A program made the position numbers and the translations under genes. Below, piece after piece: positions 25,449 to 36,900 of a DNA stretch of 64,000 nt. Where the stretch lies: contig OX485808.1 in NCBI GenBank assembly GCA_950295325.1, positions 6,204,501 to 6,268,500 of the forward strand. Direction: 5' to 3'. The stretch's first letter is position 1; every line of letters starts with the position of its first letter. The notes beneath the pieces are model-generated. The model had not been told where the DNA came from, made no database searches, and worked only from the letters and a program-made list of their open reading frames with translations. The stretch comes from Polytrichum commune (taxonomy: Eukaryota > Streptophyta > Polytrichopsida > Polytrichales > Polytrichaceae).

Positions 25449-25949
25449 TCAATTGTCATCCCAATTGGAACAATACCGACACCGTGTTATATCTATGGCA
25501 TGAGATAAATACGGTGACTCAGTTTGAATTCCAATTGTAATGAAACTCTTCTTCACTTCTTGTTGTCGTGGACAACAAGAGGTAAAATGGGATGACCTGC
25601 GACAACTCTCACACTCGTGTAATCTCTTGGTTTGAGGTACGGTGTTCACTCCTGTCCGATTTAGGTCACTAGTCAAACGTCTATGACAACACCTCTCAAC
25701 TACAGGGACTCCGTGTACACAACGGTCGAGGTAATCTATTCTTGACACAAGATTCCTCAAAATAGCAAAAATATGTCTAATGGCTCCTTCTCCTGTCCCA
25801 CTAGGTACAGGGCGTAACTGGAAATGTCTAGGGTATGATGAAGGTGTAGGGACAGATGGATGTGTGTATGAAGTATTTTGACTTTTACCACTCCAAGCCT
25901 TTTCCCTATTCCTTTCTCCTCTAGCTTTCCACTTTCTCTGTCCACCCAT
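25449..25949 (-). CDS. Unknown retrotransposon ORF with CCHC-like motif (ORF a)
   Basis: ATG 25949 opens 166 residues. The N-terminus is basic (GGQRKWKARGERNREK). The middle is Cys/His-rich, and CESCRRSSHFTSCC fits C-x2-C-x4-H-x4-C, the gag zinc-knuckle spacing. It sits 76 bases inside the primer site, so it is the first ORF of the element. A nucleic-acid-binding role is inferred from the knuckle only. Confidence 0.45.
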   Translation of the reverse strand: MGGQRKWKARGERNREKAWSGKSQNTSYTHPSVPTPSSYPRHFQLRPVPSGTGEGAIRHIFAILRNLVSRIDYLDRCVHGVPVVERCCHRRLTSDLNRTGVNTVPQTKRLHECESCRRSSHFTSCCPRQQEVKKSFITIGIQTESPYLSHAIDITRCRYCSNWDDN

Positions 25950-26025
25950 TGTGGTAGGTTTCTCTCTTAGACATTAATAGGTCTTAATTATGAAAAATGA
26001 TTATGCCTTAAGACGACCTCTGCCT

Positions 26026-26043
26026 TCCCCGGCAGCGGCGCCA
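26026..26043 (-). other. Primer-binding site, tRNA-Asp-like
   Basis: On the minus strand TGGCGCCGCTGCCGGGGA lies four bases after the LTR end. It complements the 3' end of plant tRNA-Asp except at one position (GCTGCC for GTTGCC). This fixes the element's orientation and the inner LTR border. Confidence 0.75.
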
Positions 26044-26047
26044 AAAA

Positions 26048-28100
26048 TGTAGTTAGTTTTTGCTATGGCTTTCAAATAACAAAACCCAGGGTACAGACTC
26101 TCAAGGAAGACTTAACTGGTGTCTATTACAGGCATTTGTCACTTCATAGTTCCTTAATTAGACCAAAGGGTTGCTATCTTCACTCTAAAACATGACTAGT
26201 ATATCTTTTACTCTCCTTTTCTCTCTTGGTTTCCTCTCACTGGGTCTCGTTCAGTGGGGTATGTGTGTCAGTCTCAGTAGTAACCATCTCATCATGAGAT
26301 TTTGTAGAACAATAGTCAAGAGAGAACAATAGTCTTTGAGTAACACAATTGTCTTTTGGTAACCATTGGCCAATGCATCTTCAATTCAAAACAATTCCTT
26401 CATTACTTGGTCAATGTTAATTCCAATACAAACAAGTGTTCATTCATTAATTCCACATTTAATCGTTACTCATAACTTATGCAATTAACCATTATCAGTC
26501 AAGCTATAATCTTGGTCGCCCTGCACAACCTGCAACAACAACAACCAGGGTAACACACAAGACAATAGTTGAAAGGATTAAATCGCATTCCATACTCAAA
26601 GATCTCTCCTCTTGACTAATTATCAATTAAAACTTAATTAGGATGAGATTAACTTATGCCTAGATAACATTTATGAACCAAAGTTAATTCAATCCCTCTT
26701 ACAATCCAATTGGAATTAGGTTAACTTATGCCTAAATCTTCTTGATAACCCAAAGTTTAACCTATCCGACTTAATCTTGACAACCCTCACAACTTTCTCT
26801 AATCAACCGATCAGACAATGATTTCTCATCACCTCGGTTGATTGAGTTTCTCTCTTACTCACAATCTCCATTATTTTCAATTACAACACTAACAGCCTAA
26901 AGGTAGGATTTCACTATAATCTCTTTATGGCTGAACTATAATCATTTTATCATAACGCCTCTCACAGGCCTCAACCCTAATAATTAATTTGATTCACACA
27001 ATGGTCTGACTCTTGACCATTCGGCTTCCTGTCATCCTAAGGTAACTCAGACTCTAGCCAATAGTTACCCTATAGGTAAATTAGCGCTCGGCTCTGACAC
27101 TTGGCCTTCTGTCTTACCCTCTCGGTATCGGATTACTCTGTGTTCAACAATGCTCTGTTCCTTCTCTCCTCTCACACAAGATAGCTAGGTTCTCTCCTGC
27201 TCAACACTGTCAGATTATGGTTATACCCTCTCCTTCCTCAATCGCTCAAGATTTCGTTCTGCGACCACAGCTGCTCATAGTTCTACTGAACCTCTTCCTC
27301 GTAGAATTTTGAGACGATTGTTTATGGTTCGGACAACTATATTCCTCTCACGGACGATAGTTATCTCTTCGACATTATCCCTCTCTGACACTTATCTCCA
27401 AGTAATTCAACTATGCTCGAAACTCACAATTACTCGCTCACTGTTCATTTTCCTTACTCCATCTCAATCTCAACTTACCCTCAATAATTCAACAACACAT
27501 ACTCTTTCACTTTCGATTATCATTCATGAAACTCTCTTCCTCTCAGAAATTCTCTCAATTCCACTTACATATCAGATTACTCTACTTACAGAGTTACGCT
27601 CGCAATCTCATACATAATCAATTGCACTTGCACTCAACAAGAATTACACTCCAGATTATAGTGACACATCAAACATCCTCTCTCTAACGTCAGAACTCAA
27701 GCCAATTCACTCGCAGTCATCCAACAATTTCCATTTCACAACAACAATGAACTTCCACAAAAAATGACAACCCGCAATCACTGCGATGTTGTTTAAGAAA
27801 ATGCTTAAACTATAGACCTCGCCCGATTGCGGTGCGGAGGGAGACAAGTCAATGGTTATACAATTCGCTCAAAAGCTTCTAAGGAAATGTCTGTCTTCCC
27901 CCTCTTTGCCAACCCTCTTACGGTGGCGAGGAAGACGATAGTTTCTGTAACCGCTAGCTAAGGCCCCTAAGGCCGTGAAAATAGTTGTAACTTCTCCTAA
28001 GCCTATTGTTTAACTATGTTCATCCGGTTGGATGACTTCATTCTTTCTAGAGCTATAAGCCTATAGTGAAACTTTTAAAAGACCAAAAATTTGGCTCACA
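26048..28100 (-). repeat. 5' LTR of the Ty3 retrotransposon (2053 bp)
   Basis: In element orientation it starts TGTGAGCC (28100 downward) and ends CTAACTACA (26048), the usual TG...CA borders. The inner border is set by the primer site. The outer border is set by the abrupt start of LRR-coding sequence at 28101. No matching second LTR exists in the window. The stretch contains no supported gene. Confidence 0.72.
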
Positions 28101-30340
28101 ATGCTCGAAAAACTTGATAGATTCAGGGTTGTCAAAGAAATCAAAGTCCCTAATTTCCCGGTAATGTTCTTATGCTTGAACACCTTCAGAGATCTAGCGT
28201 TGTCTAAGAAATCAAGTTCCCCAATCCCTCCGGTAATGTTGTGAATTTTCTACACTCTCTAAAACCTAGGATTTTCAAAGAAGTCAAGTTCCCCAATCCC
28301 TCCGGTAATGTTGTCATGCTCTCACAACCTGATAAGTCCAGGGTTGTCAAAGAAGTCAAGTTCCCCAATCCCTCCGGTAATGTTGTCATGGTCGAACACC
28401 ATGATAAATTCAGGGTTGTCAAAGAAGTCAAGTTCCCCAATCCCTCCGGTAATGTTGTCATGCTCTTACAGCCTGTTAAATCCAGGGTTGTCAAAGAAGT
28501 CAAGTTCCCCAATCCCTCCGGTAATGTTGTCATGCTCTCACAACCTGATAAGTCCAGGGTTGTCAAAGAAGTCAAGTTCCCCAATCCCTCCGGTAATGTT
28601 GTCATGCTCTTATAGCCTGTTAAATCCAGGGTTGTCAAAGAAGTCAAGTTCCCCAATCCCTCCGGTAATGTTGTCATGCTCGAACACCCTGTTAATTTAC
28701 GATTGTCAAAGAAGTCAAGTTCCCCAATCCCTCCGGTAATGTTGTCATGTTCGAACACCCTGTTAATTTAAGGATTGTCAAAGAAGTCAAGTTCCCCAAT
28801 CCCTCCGGTAATGTTGTCATCCTCGAACAACTTGATAAATTCAAGGTTGTCAAAGAAGTCAAGTTCCCCAATCCCCCCGGTAATGTTGTCATGCTCTCAC
28901 AACCTGATAAGTCCAGGGTTGTCAAAGAAGTCAAGTTCCCCAATCCCTCCGGTAATGTTGTCATGCTCTTACAGCCTGTTAAATCCAGGGTTGTCAAAGA
29001 AGTCAAGTTCCCCAATCCCTCCGGTAATGTTGTCATGGTCAAACACCTTGATAAATACAGGGTTGTCAAAGAAGTCAAGTTCCCCAATCCCTCCGGTAAT
29101 GTTGTCATGGTCGAACACCTTGATAAATACAGGGTTGTCAAAGAAGTCAAGTTCCCCAATCCCTCCGGTAATGTTGTCATGGTCGAACACCTTGATAAAT
29201 ACAGGGTTGTCAAAGAAGTCAAGTTCCCCAATCCCTCCGGTAATGTTGTCATCATGTAACACCTTGGTAAATCCAGGGTTGTCAAAGAAGTCAAGTTCCC
29301 CAATCCCTCCGGTAATGTTGTCATGCTCTTACAACCTGATAAATCCAGGGTTGTCAAAGAAGTCAAGTTCCCCAATCCCTCCGGTAATGTTGTCATCCTC
29401 TCACAATATGATAAATCCAGGGTTGTCAAAGAAGTCAAGTTCCCCAATCCCTCCGGTAATGTTGTCATCCTCAAACACCCTGATAAATACAAGTTTTTCA
29501 AAGAAGTCAAGTTCCCCAATCCGTCCGGTAATGTTGTCATGCTCGAACACCTTGATAAATCCAGGGTTGTCAAAGAAGTCAAGTTCCACAATCCCTCCGG
29601 TAATGTTGTCATCCTCGAACACCTTGATAAATCCAGGGTTGTCAAAGAAGTCAAGTTCCACAATCCCTCCGGTAATGTTGTCATCCTCTTACAATATGAT
29701 AAATCCAGGGTTGTTAAAGAAGTCAAGTTCCCCAATCCCTCCGGTAATGTTGTCATCCTCTTACAGCATGTTAAATGCAGGGTTGTCAAAGAAGTCAAGT
29801 TCCCCAATCCCTCCGGTAATGTTGTCATGCTCTTACAACCTGATAAATCCAGGGTTGTCAAAGAAGTCAAGTTCCCCAATCCCTCCGGTAATGTTGTCAT
29901 CCTCTCACAATATGATAAATCCAGGGTTGTCAAAGAAGTCAAGTTCCCCAATCCCTCCGGTAATGTTGTCATCCTCAAACACCCTGATAAATACAAGTTT
30001 TTCAAAGAAGTCAAGTTCTCCAATCCCTCCGGTAATGTTGTCATGCTCGAACACCCTAATAAATACAAGTTTTTTAAAGAACTCAAGTTCCCCAATCCGT
30101 CCGGTAATGTTGTCATGCTCGAACAGCTTGATAAATCCAGGGTTGTCAAAGAAGTCAAGTTCCCCAATCCCTCCGGTAATGTTGTCATGCTCTCACAACC
30201 TGATAAGTCCAGGGTTGTCAAAGAAGTCAAGTTCCCCAATCCCTCCGGTAATGTTGTCATCCTCCAACACCCTGATAAATCCAGGGTTGTCAAAGAAGTC
30301 AAGTTCTCCAATCCCTCCGGTAATGTTCCGAGATAACTAC
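28101..30340 (-). repeat. 72-nt tandem repeat array (LRR units)
   Basis: A 72-nt period is constant across the array (core sites at 28212, 28284, 28356, 28428, 28500 and so on to about 30300) except one 71-nt step. Units are nearly identical in DNA, and variation is confined to the same 15-25 bases. Blocks of seven units at about 29325-29520 and 29829-30024 repeat with a 504-nt offset, and one unit variant occurs three times in a row from 29037. Confidence 0.92.
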
Positions 30341-30410
30341 AAATCAATAGATGTAGGGAGCTGAATTGGTGGTGTACAATGCCCATGCGAATGCTGAAAG
30401 GGCTTGGCAA
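28101..30410 (-). pseudogene. LRR-coding region of the PK-NB-ARC-LRR gene, frameshifted and 3'-truncated
   Basis: About 30 LRR units of 24 residues follow LPEGLGNLTSLTTLDLSGC with a variable four to five residues before MTT. The open frame runs from about 30410 to 28692. One base is missing between 28644 and 28715 (unit spacing 71 instead of 72), which ends the frame in TAA. The remaining units to 28204 are intact in the shifted frame and then hit TAG in place of TTG. Further decayed units run to 28101, where the LTR begins. The join from the NB-ARC exon (ends 30684, phase 0) is unresolved: the acceptors I tried near 30340-30420 give the wrong phase or a stop. A missing small exon or further decay may explain this. 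Confidence 0.8.
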
Positions 30411-30683
30411 AATTTCTCCATCTATTAAAATGCCTTCAATTTTTTGGTAAATCTGTTTTTTGAAAATATCAAAAATGTCAAAACCACATCTCTCCAGATG
30501 AATTGCTCATAGAAATCAAATGTTGTCCTCAACAAACATAGAAAAACATAAACTATTTTAATGCATATTACATGAATATCTAGCATATGTTTGAACAACT
30601 TAGTTATGTACCCTTTGACCAACAACTTTGCAACTCAATTTGGCTAAAAACAACCTAATTCAAATTGCGAACATATAGAATAC

Positions 30684-31712
30684 CTTGTTTGCTTGTTCAT
30701 TTGCTAAAGGAATCATCATTTTATTCCAAATTCGAGTACCCTTATACACCTCGTCCTTCTCAACCATCATTCGTCCCATGTCACGTAGTTGGTCATGCAT
30801 CTCTAGGCGTCCGCGTACATTTATCTTGACCAAGGACCTCTCCACCAACACATCAAGCACATGACTTGGAGATGCACATGTACGCAAGGTTGTATCTTTA
30901 TCATATCCCATGGGAAAGAAGCATGCTATGTCTAGAAACAACTTTTTCTCTTCGTCTTTTAATGCATCAAAACTAACCCTCAAAGTACTCCAAAGCCCTT
31001 CATCACCATCCAAACATCTGCCTCTTTTCATCCTTTGGAAAGCCCGTTCCCAACTTCGAATCCTCTCCTTTCCTTGCAAGAATGCACCCATGACTTTCAA
31101 GCTTAAAGGCAAGCCCTTGCAACCTTCCACAATTTTGTCACGTACATCAAAGAACTCTGATGACAATTCTCCTTCATCCGAAGAAGCATAAGAATTAAAC
31201 AGTTGTAATGATGCATTTTCATCCAGGTGCCCAACACCTATCGTACCATTCTCCTCCACAAAATCCTTTAGTAGGCTCCAATCACGGGTTGTTATGATAA
31301 TATTGGTGCCTTTGTTGACAAGCTGAGCATTTGTTGGAATTACATCACGCACTTGATCTTGATCTAGTGGATCATCCAATATAAGAATGACTTTCTTGTT
31401 GGCCAACAACTCCCTCACCTTTTCTTGTGCAACCACCTCATTAAGCTCGGCTTCTTTGTTCACACTTCCAAGATTTTTTAGAATCTCGCATAGGATTTCA
31501 TGTGAACTTTTGCTTTTCAATTGTTCAATAAAGCATGATGCATTGTATGTGGATTTCACGTCATCAAATACAGCCTTAGCCAAGGTGGTCTTCCCTATTC
31601 CACCCATACCGGTGAGACCCAAGACATTCACTTGTTTAAGCAGATTTTTCACTTGAGGACGTTTGCTTTCAAGACCAACCAATTTTTCATTTTGTGTTGA
31701 TAATTCATCCGC
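30684..31712 (-). CDS. NB-ARC exon of the PK-NB-ARC-LRR immune receptor gene
   Basis: The exon begins after TTTGTATAG and ends at CAAG|GTATTC, 343 codons in phase 0 with the kinase exon. It encodes the full NB-ARC order: P-loop GMGGIGKTT, kinase-2 KKVILILDD, RNBS-B TNIIITTRDW, GLPLSLKVMGAFLQG and the MHD-type motif MHDQLRDMG. These residues bind and switch on ADP/ATP exchange in plant NLR receptors. No residue critical to the P-loop or MHD is lost, so this part looks functional. Damage is confined to the LRR part. Confidence 0.88.
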
Positions 31713-31857
31713 CTATACAAAGAACACATACGTTAGGATCCTCTATTAAGAGTTCAATAATCAATATCCAATTTCAAGCAAATTAAATTAATAACAATAA
31801 AAACATGACATCTCATAGATAAGCAATAAGCATATTGTAGTAAACTTAAGTTCATAC

Positions 31858-33474
31858 CTTCTTTGTAGCAAGGATGTTTTTGACATGCTTCAAGGCTTCC
31901 GATTTCCTTTCCATACGTTGGGTCATAGACCTGTCTTTATCAAACCTTGGTATATCATTCGAATACGTTCCAATCATGAACTCTTTCTTCAAGGTTGTGA
32001 GTCGTTTACAAATGTTAGAAAATGTTGGCCTTTGTGAAGGATCTTCAACCCAACATTCTTCGAGCAACACGGTAAGGTCCTTACAATTGATAGGTAGGTC
32101 TGGCCTGACATAATCTTTTATGTCTTGTAAGATGTCTTTCGTGTCCCAAAATGGTTGCTTAAGAGAAAGAATCTCTGAACATGTCATTGCAAATGACCAT
32201 ACATCAACTTGGAAAGGACATGCTGCACAAGGTGGGTCTTCTTTGTTTTTGTTCCCCATCTCAGGTGCCATATACTTTCGTGTACCAAAAGTATGTATTT
32301 GCAATTCTGGTTTGCTTTGAACCTCCATTTTGGAAGTATCATAATCCATCAATTTGACAAAACCATGGCCACAATGTCCCTGTATTCCTCCAATTCTCAT
32401 GGAGCTTAGAAGCACATTGTCTGGCTTTAGATCAAGATGGGCAACATACATGTCATGAAGATAACACATGCCTTTTGCAATTTGATACATTATATCAATT
32501 GCAACAATATATGATAAGGGTTTCTTTTGCTTCTTCAAGAAACCACCCAAGCTCATCTCCATGAGCTCCATTACTAAATATAGTTCTTTTGCTTCATCAC
32601 GATTGTCCTCAAGGTTTTCATTAGTTCCACAACCAATGAATTTGATGATGTTTGGATGGCTCAAGCCTGCTAAGAGTTTGGCTTCTTTGAGAGACTCTGG
32701 ATTGATTACTTTTGTTGCACTTTGAAGTCTCATCCAACTTGATTTGTACACTTTGCCTGCTGCTCCCGAACCTATTTTTCCCGAGAAGTCTGGTTTCGTA
32801 AAATCCTTTGAAATCTCCAAAGCATCCAATTCTGCACCTTTCACTTGTTCCAAGTCGTATTGCACTCTCTTCAACAAATATTTTGCTAATTTATGATTGG
32901 GCGTTCTTTGAAGGCATTCTAAAAGCCATTTTTTCAGGTCTTCTTCATCACCTTGAATTTCGTCATAAGCGGCCACATTAAAATCAATGCGTTGGATGTC
33001 ATGTTGTGACTCCACGCACCCAAGTGAATATATTTTGCATATTGCAACCCAAAAACATCTCAAATCGTACACAAGTTCTCGAAAGGCCTCCCTATTGTTC
33101 ATTTGGAATGCAGCTGCATGGCACCATTCTTGATTCCCACAATCTTCCACCAATACTCGTACTCTTTGAATAATTCGACATAACTCCTCAAGTACAAGCC
33201 CAATATTGGAGGCCTCATTAGTAGATGTGCTCATCGCATTGAAATTATCCACAACTCGGACGACTTTGTTGAGAAGATTTTGACATTGTCTCTTATTCAA
33301 CACTTGCTTTGTTTTGAGAACCTCATGAAGTTTGCTTACTTCTTTGCACTGCCATTCCAAAATACATCGAGGCTTACTTTGTTCTTGTCTTTTTCTCACA
33401 TATGTCCAAAACTTTAAAGAGATAATACTTATGAAACCCCAAATCAAAACCCGTTGCAAGATCTTGGCCATCAT
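31858..33474 (-). CDS. N-terminal helical region and protein kinase exon of the PK-NB-ARC-LRR gene
   Basis: The best start is ATG 33474 (MMAKILQR). An earlier ATG at 33528 lies inside a MITE. The exon encodes about 539 residues and ends at AGAAG|GTATGA in phase 0. Residues 5-24 are hydrophobic (a possible membrane segment). Residues about 40-160 are helical, with LVLEELCRIIQRVRVLVEDCG. The kinase domain has GSGAAGKVYK (235-244), the VAIK lysine in SATKVI (K255), HLDLKPDN (346-353), DYD where DFG is usual (377-379) and APE (403-405). The general layout, helical bundle then kinase, resembles plant MLKL-type proteins and moss PNL receptors; homology of the bundle is inferred. Changes at HRD and DFG suggest weak or altered catalysis, though the key Lys and both Asp residues remain. 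Confidence 0.85.
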
Positions 33475-33509
33475 GATGGAACACCTATTATTTAACCCAA
33501 CATGAGGAC

Positions 33510-33918
33510 CACGGGGGGTGCACTTCATTGTCAAGTTGAACACCACGTGCGATAAAACAAAATCTACTTTTTACATAAAGCATCACCAAAATGGTTCAAA
33601 ATTTTATGATTTTTTTTAATGAGTAGATATACATGGTATCTATTATATAGTAAAAATTTGTAACCAAATTTGATGATTTGTTTTTTTTATAAAACATACC
33701 GTTTCTAACTAGAATGACGCAACATTGAACTAAACAAATTACTACAAAAAATGAAGATGACTAAAAATTTCAAAAAATTATACAAAAGATATTATCAATG
33801 GTTATGTGTATGTAGAAAAAATATCATAATTTTAAAAATTATCTATGGCATGTAATATAGGGTAGCAAACTTTTATCGCACGTGGCTATGAAATGTAAGG
33901 GGGTGTGATCCCCCCGTG
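33510..33918. mobile_element. MITE with 8-bp target duplication in the NLR 5' region
   Basis: The ends are CACGGGGGG...CCCCCCGTG, flanked on both sides by ATGAGGAC (33502-33509 and 33919-33926). The termini share an inverted repeat that includes CCACGTGCGATAAAA (left about 33545-33560, right about 33868-33884). The element is 409 bp, AT-rich in the middle and non-coding. The 8-bp duplication fits a hAT-type origin. It sits 36 bp upstream of the likely start codon of the kinase exon. Confidence 0.75.
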
Positions 33919-33926
33919 ATGAGGAC

Positions 33927-36900
33927 CTTTATGTAGCCGCCTGTTTTGCACACCATATCCTTGTAAGTACAAAATAATTGTTTTGATCTACCACAACAAA
34001 AATTTAAATGTAATTTTAAATGCTATAATTCTTAACAAGCAAATTAGTATGTATTCTGCTAGTAATATGCAAGAATGCACATGGTAAAAATTGCCATTCG
34101 CAATAAAGAGTTATAGCAATGTGCCAATCGACTGCATCTTGCTAATTAATGAGTTCAACTTATGGTTTTATGCCCTAAAAGAGACCTAATCTAGTATTTT
34201 CTTGGTCAACTATCCAAAACACCTCGAAGGTTCTGGAATTTTAAGTTCCATCCAACTACAGTTTCTACACTATATTAGACAAACCAACAAAATAAGTAGA
34301 TGACAATTTTGAATCTTGGTGCCACCAAAGTGATCTTTTAGCCCCAACTATGAGTCCATGGATTGAATTAATGCATGGCAAACCTTCAATTCTTCCAAGA
34401 AACAAGTCACAAACAAACTTTGCATCAAGTGGACCATACAATGAGTAAAAACGTGTGCATCTTCGTGGCCCTCTTAATTCAAGTAAGAAACTCTCACATA
34501 AAGATTTTGAACTTTGTCCAAGTGGCGATTGATGCAATTCAACAATACCATTGTTCCACCTTTTAATAATCATTTCTTCATTCATTTGTGGAGAAAACTT
34601 CAATCTTTATGCCTGCCAAAATCTAAAAATTGACAAGTTGGAGGAAGATAAAATTCATTGGATCAATGTTGTTGTTATTAATCCTTCAAAAAATGCCAAA
34701 CAAGCATACACATATCAACCAACTATTCACTCTAAGTTGGTGGATGCTTACATAAGCTCCACCAACTAGGAGCGATGTATACATAGGTAATGAACTTCCA
34801 ACTCTCATAGATGGACCCTAAATATCATCTCCCCCTCTTCCCTCGAAGCAGTCAATCAAATTCAAAAGTCTATACTTCAACTAACCCATTGCAAGTGGAA
34901 CACCAAAGAACCAAACACTCACAAAATAACACCTCAAGATTCCCAAAACTTCCATACGAGCAACCTTGGACAACAAGATAGGCAAAAAGAAGCTCAACAC
35001 TAACAATCCATGTGCATTCCACTCATTGAAATACAACCACACCAAATGACTAATCAACATCCCCTTCACAACATGTGACTGTGGAGTAAATAAACTTCAT
35101 ACTCCTCAAAAACAAATGTTTTCACTCAAGAACAACATCTACCAATTGGGCTTCTATGTTCACTTGGATAACCACACCCACATGTGCTCATCCAATGACA
35201 TCATGGTAGTCCGGTAGGTAGACCATGTGTATAGACAAACACAAATAGCCATACCATGTCAATGGTTGTTTTTTGAAATAATTGAGTTTCACACATCAAC
35301 ATTGAGAGACGGTCAATGGCACTATTGAATCAATGAAAAACATGTCTCCGCTTCTTTGAATAACAATGGCTCATAGCATTTGCTTTTTAGAAGGTCTAAA
35401 AGCCAATCCTACATTGTAGCTTTCATAGGATAGGAGAAGATAGATATATATTCCATGCAAAGAGGTCATATACCTAGAGATATAGAACTTGCCAACTTTC
35501 CTAGAGCTAAGTATGCTCCCTAACTATGAACGTCATAGAGAAAGGAACGAATTTATCATAATCTACATGAGGTTTCAATGAAGCCACGAGAAAATAATCA
35601 ACACACAAAAATGGCAAACACGAACACGTTTCCACATGTCTGCTGGAGATGGATAGCACTTTGACAAGAACCAAGCTCTTTAAAAAAATCCTCAGAAACA
35701 AACATTCACGCCCATTCTGACAGATAATACAACCATGAAACTTGAAACTTACAAGATAAGTATATCACCGCAAAAGCTTCACGCTAAAGCCCTTTCTTGA
35801 TCCCTTCATCCAAATTGCCTCTTCGTGTGTACACCTCATTCATTATTCATCATGTGCATCCTCCCATTTGTGTTGGCTATATAGGAATATGAATTACAAA
35901 TCCACTTTACACTGATATGGGCTAACTTGGAGAGGGGAAATGTTGGACTGTACAAACATATAACTTACAAATTAAGAGATTCCTTCCTTCTCCCAAGATC
36001 CACAAGAACAACCGCTTCAGACTACTAACTAAGATGAGATCTATTGATGCGTAGCCCACCTTAATCTTCTCCAACAGGGTTGCAACATGTTTCAAACAAA
36101 CTTGGTAATTAGTGATGAGGAAAGGATGGGTTTTACCAACACAAAGAGCAATTATCACCGAGAAAAGGTTACATATTTAAAAAGATGGTGCAAGTGGTGT
36201 TCAAGTAGGTGATGATGAACAAGTAACTATCAAAAATTTGTTTGAAATATGATAACATAACATTAAATTGATGGTTTTTTTTAATAAAGTTTTGTGATGA
36301 TGCCCTCAAAACTACAATGAACTCAAGGAATTTGAAAAAATATATAATTTCCAAGTAAGTAAGGTCATGAAATTTATGTCCAAAACTAGATTCAACCATT
36401 TGCTTTTGAGGATCACTTTTAACACTAAGTGTTGAAAATCTCAAGTTTGTATTCTACATTTTTGTATTCAACACAAATGTAGAAGTCATCGTGAAAACAA
36501 CTCCAATTTAAACAACAATTTGCTATCATCGCCTTTATCCTGATATCTAGGATTTCGGTAGATGTCCCACTTTCGCCAGTGGGACCATCTATCTAAAGGC
36601 TAGATATTACCAGACAGTTGAGAAGTCAAAGGGCTAAGAATGGGGAGAACTGACTGTTAGTTACAGATGGGCCAGTGGTGTTTGACAAATAGCTAGTTCA
36701 TGGTCAATACTTTATGCAAATCACCAATCCATTTAGGTGAATCTATAATTAAATGGAAATATATTGATAAAGGAAAACCGAAATGTATCAACATGTAACC
36801 ACTTGGACTTAAAAACAATGAACGGGGAGAACCGGTTGCTAGTTCTGAGTTTAATGATTGAGTATGAGAAATAACCTATTAAAGTTCAAAACTTCACATT

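Larger units (their letters stand above)
20125..28100 (-). mobile_element. Ty3-type LTR retrotransposon, 5' LTR present, 3' part missing
   Basis: Reading on the minus strand the order is 5' LTR (28100-26048), primer site, two extra ORFs, gag with zinc knuckles, protease, reverse transcriptase and RNase H, ending at 20125. Neither integrase nor a second LTR was found, so the element is truncated or rearranged downstream of RNase H. The gag-pol frame is interrupted by in-frame stops at 24714-24712, 24408-24406, 23394-23392 and around 21135. It inserted into the LRR array of the NLR gene. The long LTR and additional ORFs ahead of gag recall Tat/Ogre elements, but the tRNA-Asp-like primer site is more Athila-like; the clade is not settled. 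Confidence 0.82.

Noticed and set aside
28775-30364. Long plus-strand open frame of 529 codons (repeated SSSPIPPVMLS) and a second one (KEVKFPNPSGNVV)
   Set aside because: They are antisense shadows of the 72-nt LRR array. A period divisible by three keeps several frames open, and only the minus-strand frame gives a known domain in line with the NB-ARC exon.
33526-33528. ATG 33528 as start of the kinase exon
   Set aside because: It lies inside the inserted MITE; the next in-frame ATG pair at 33474 is outside it and precedes the hydrophobic segment.
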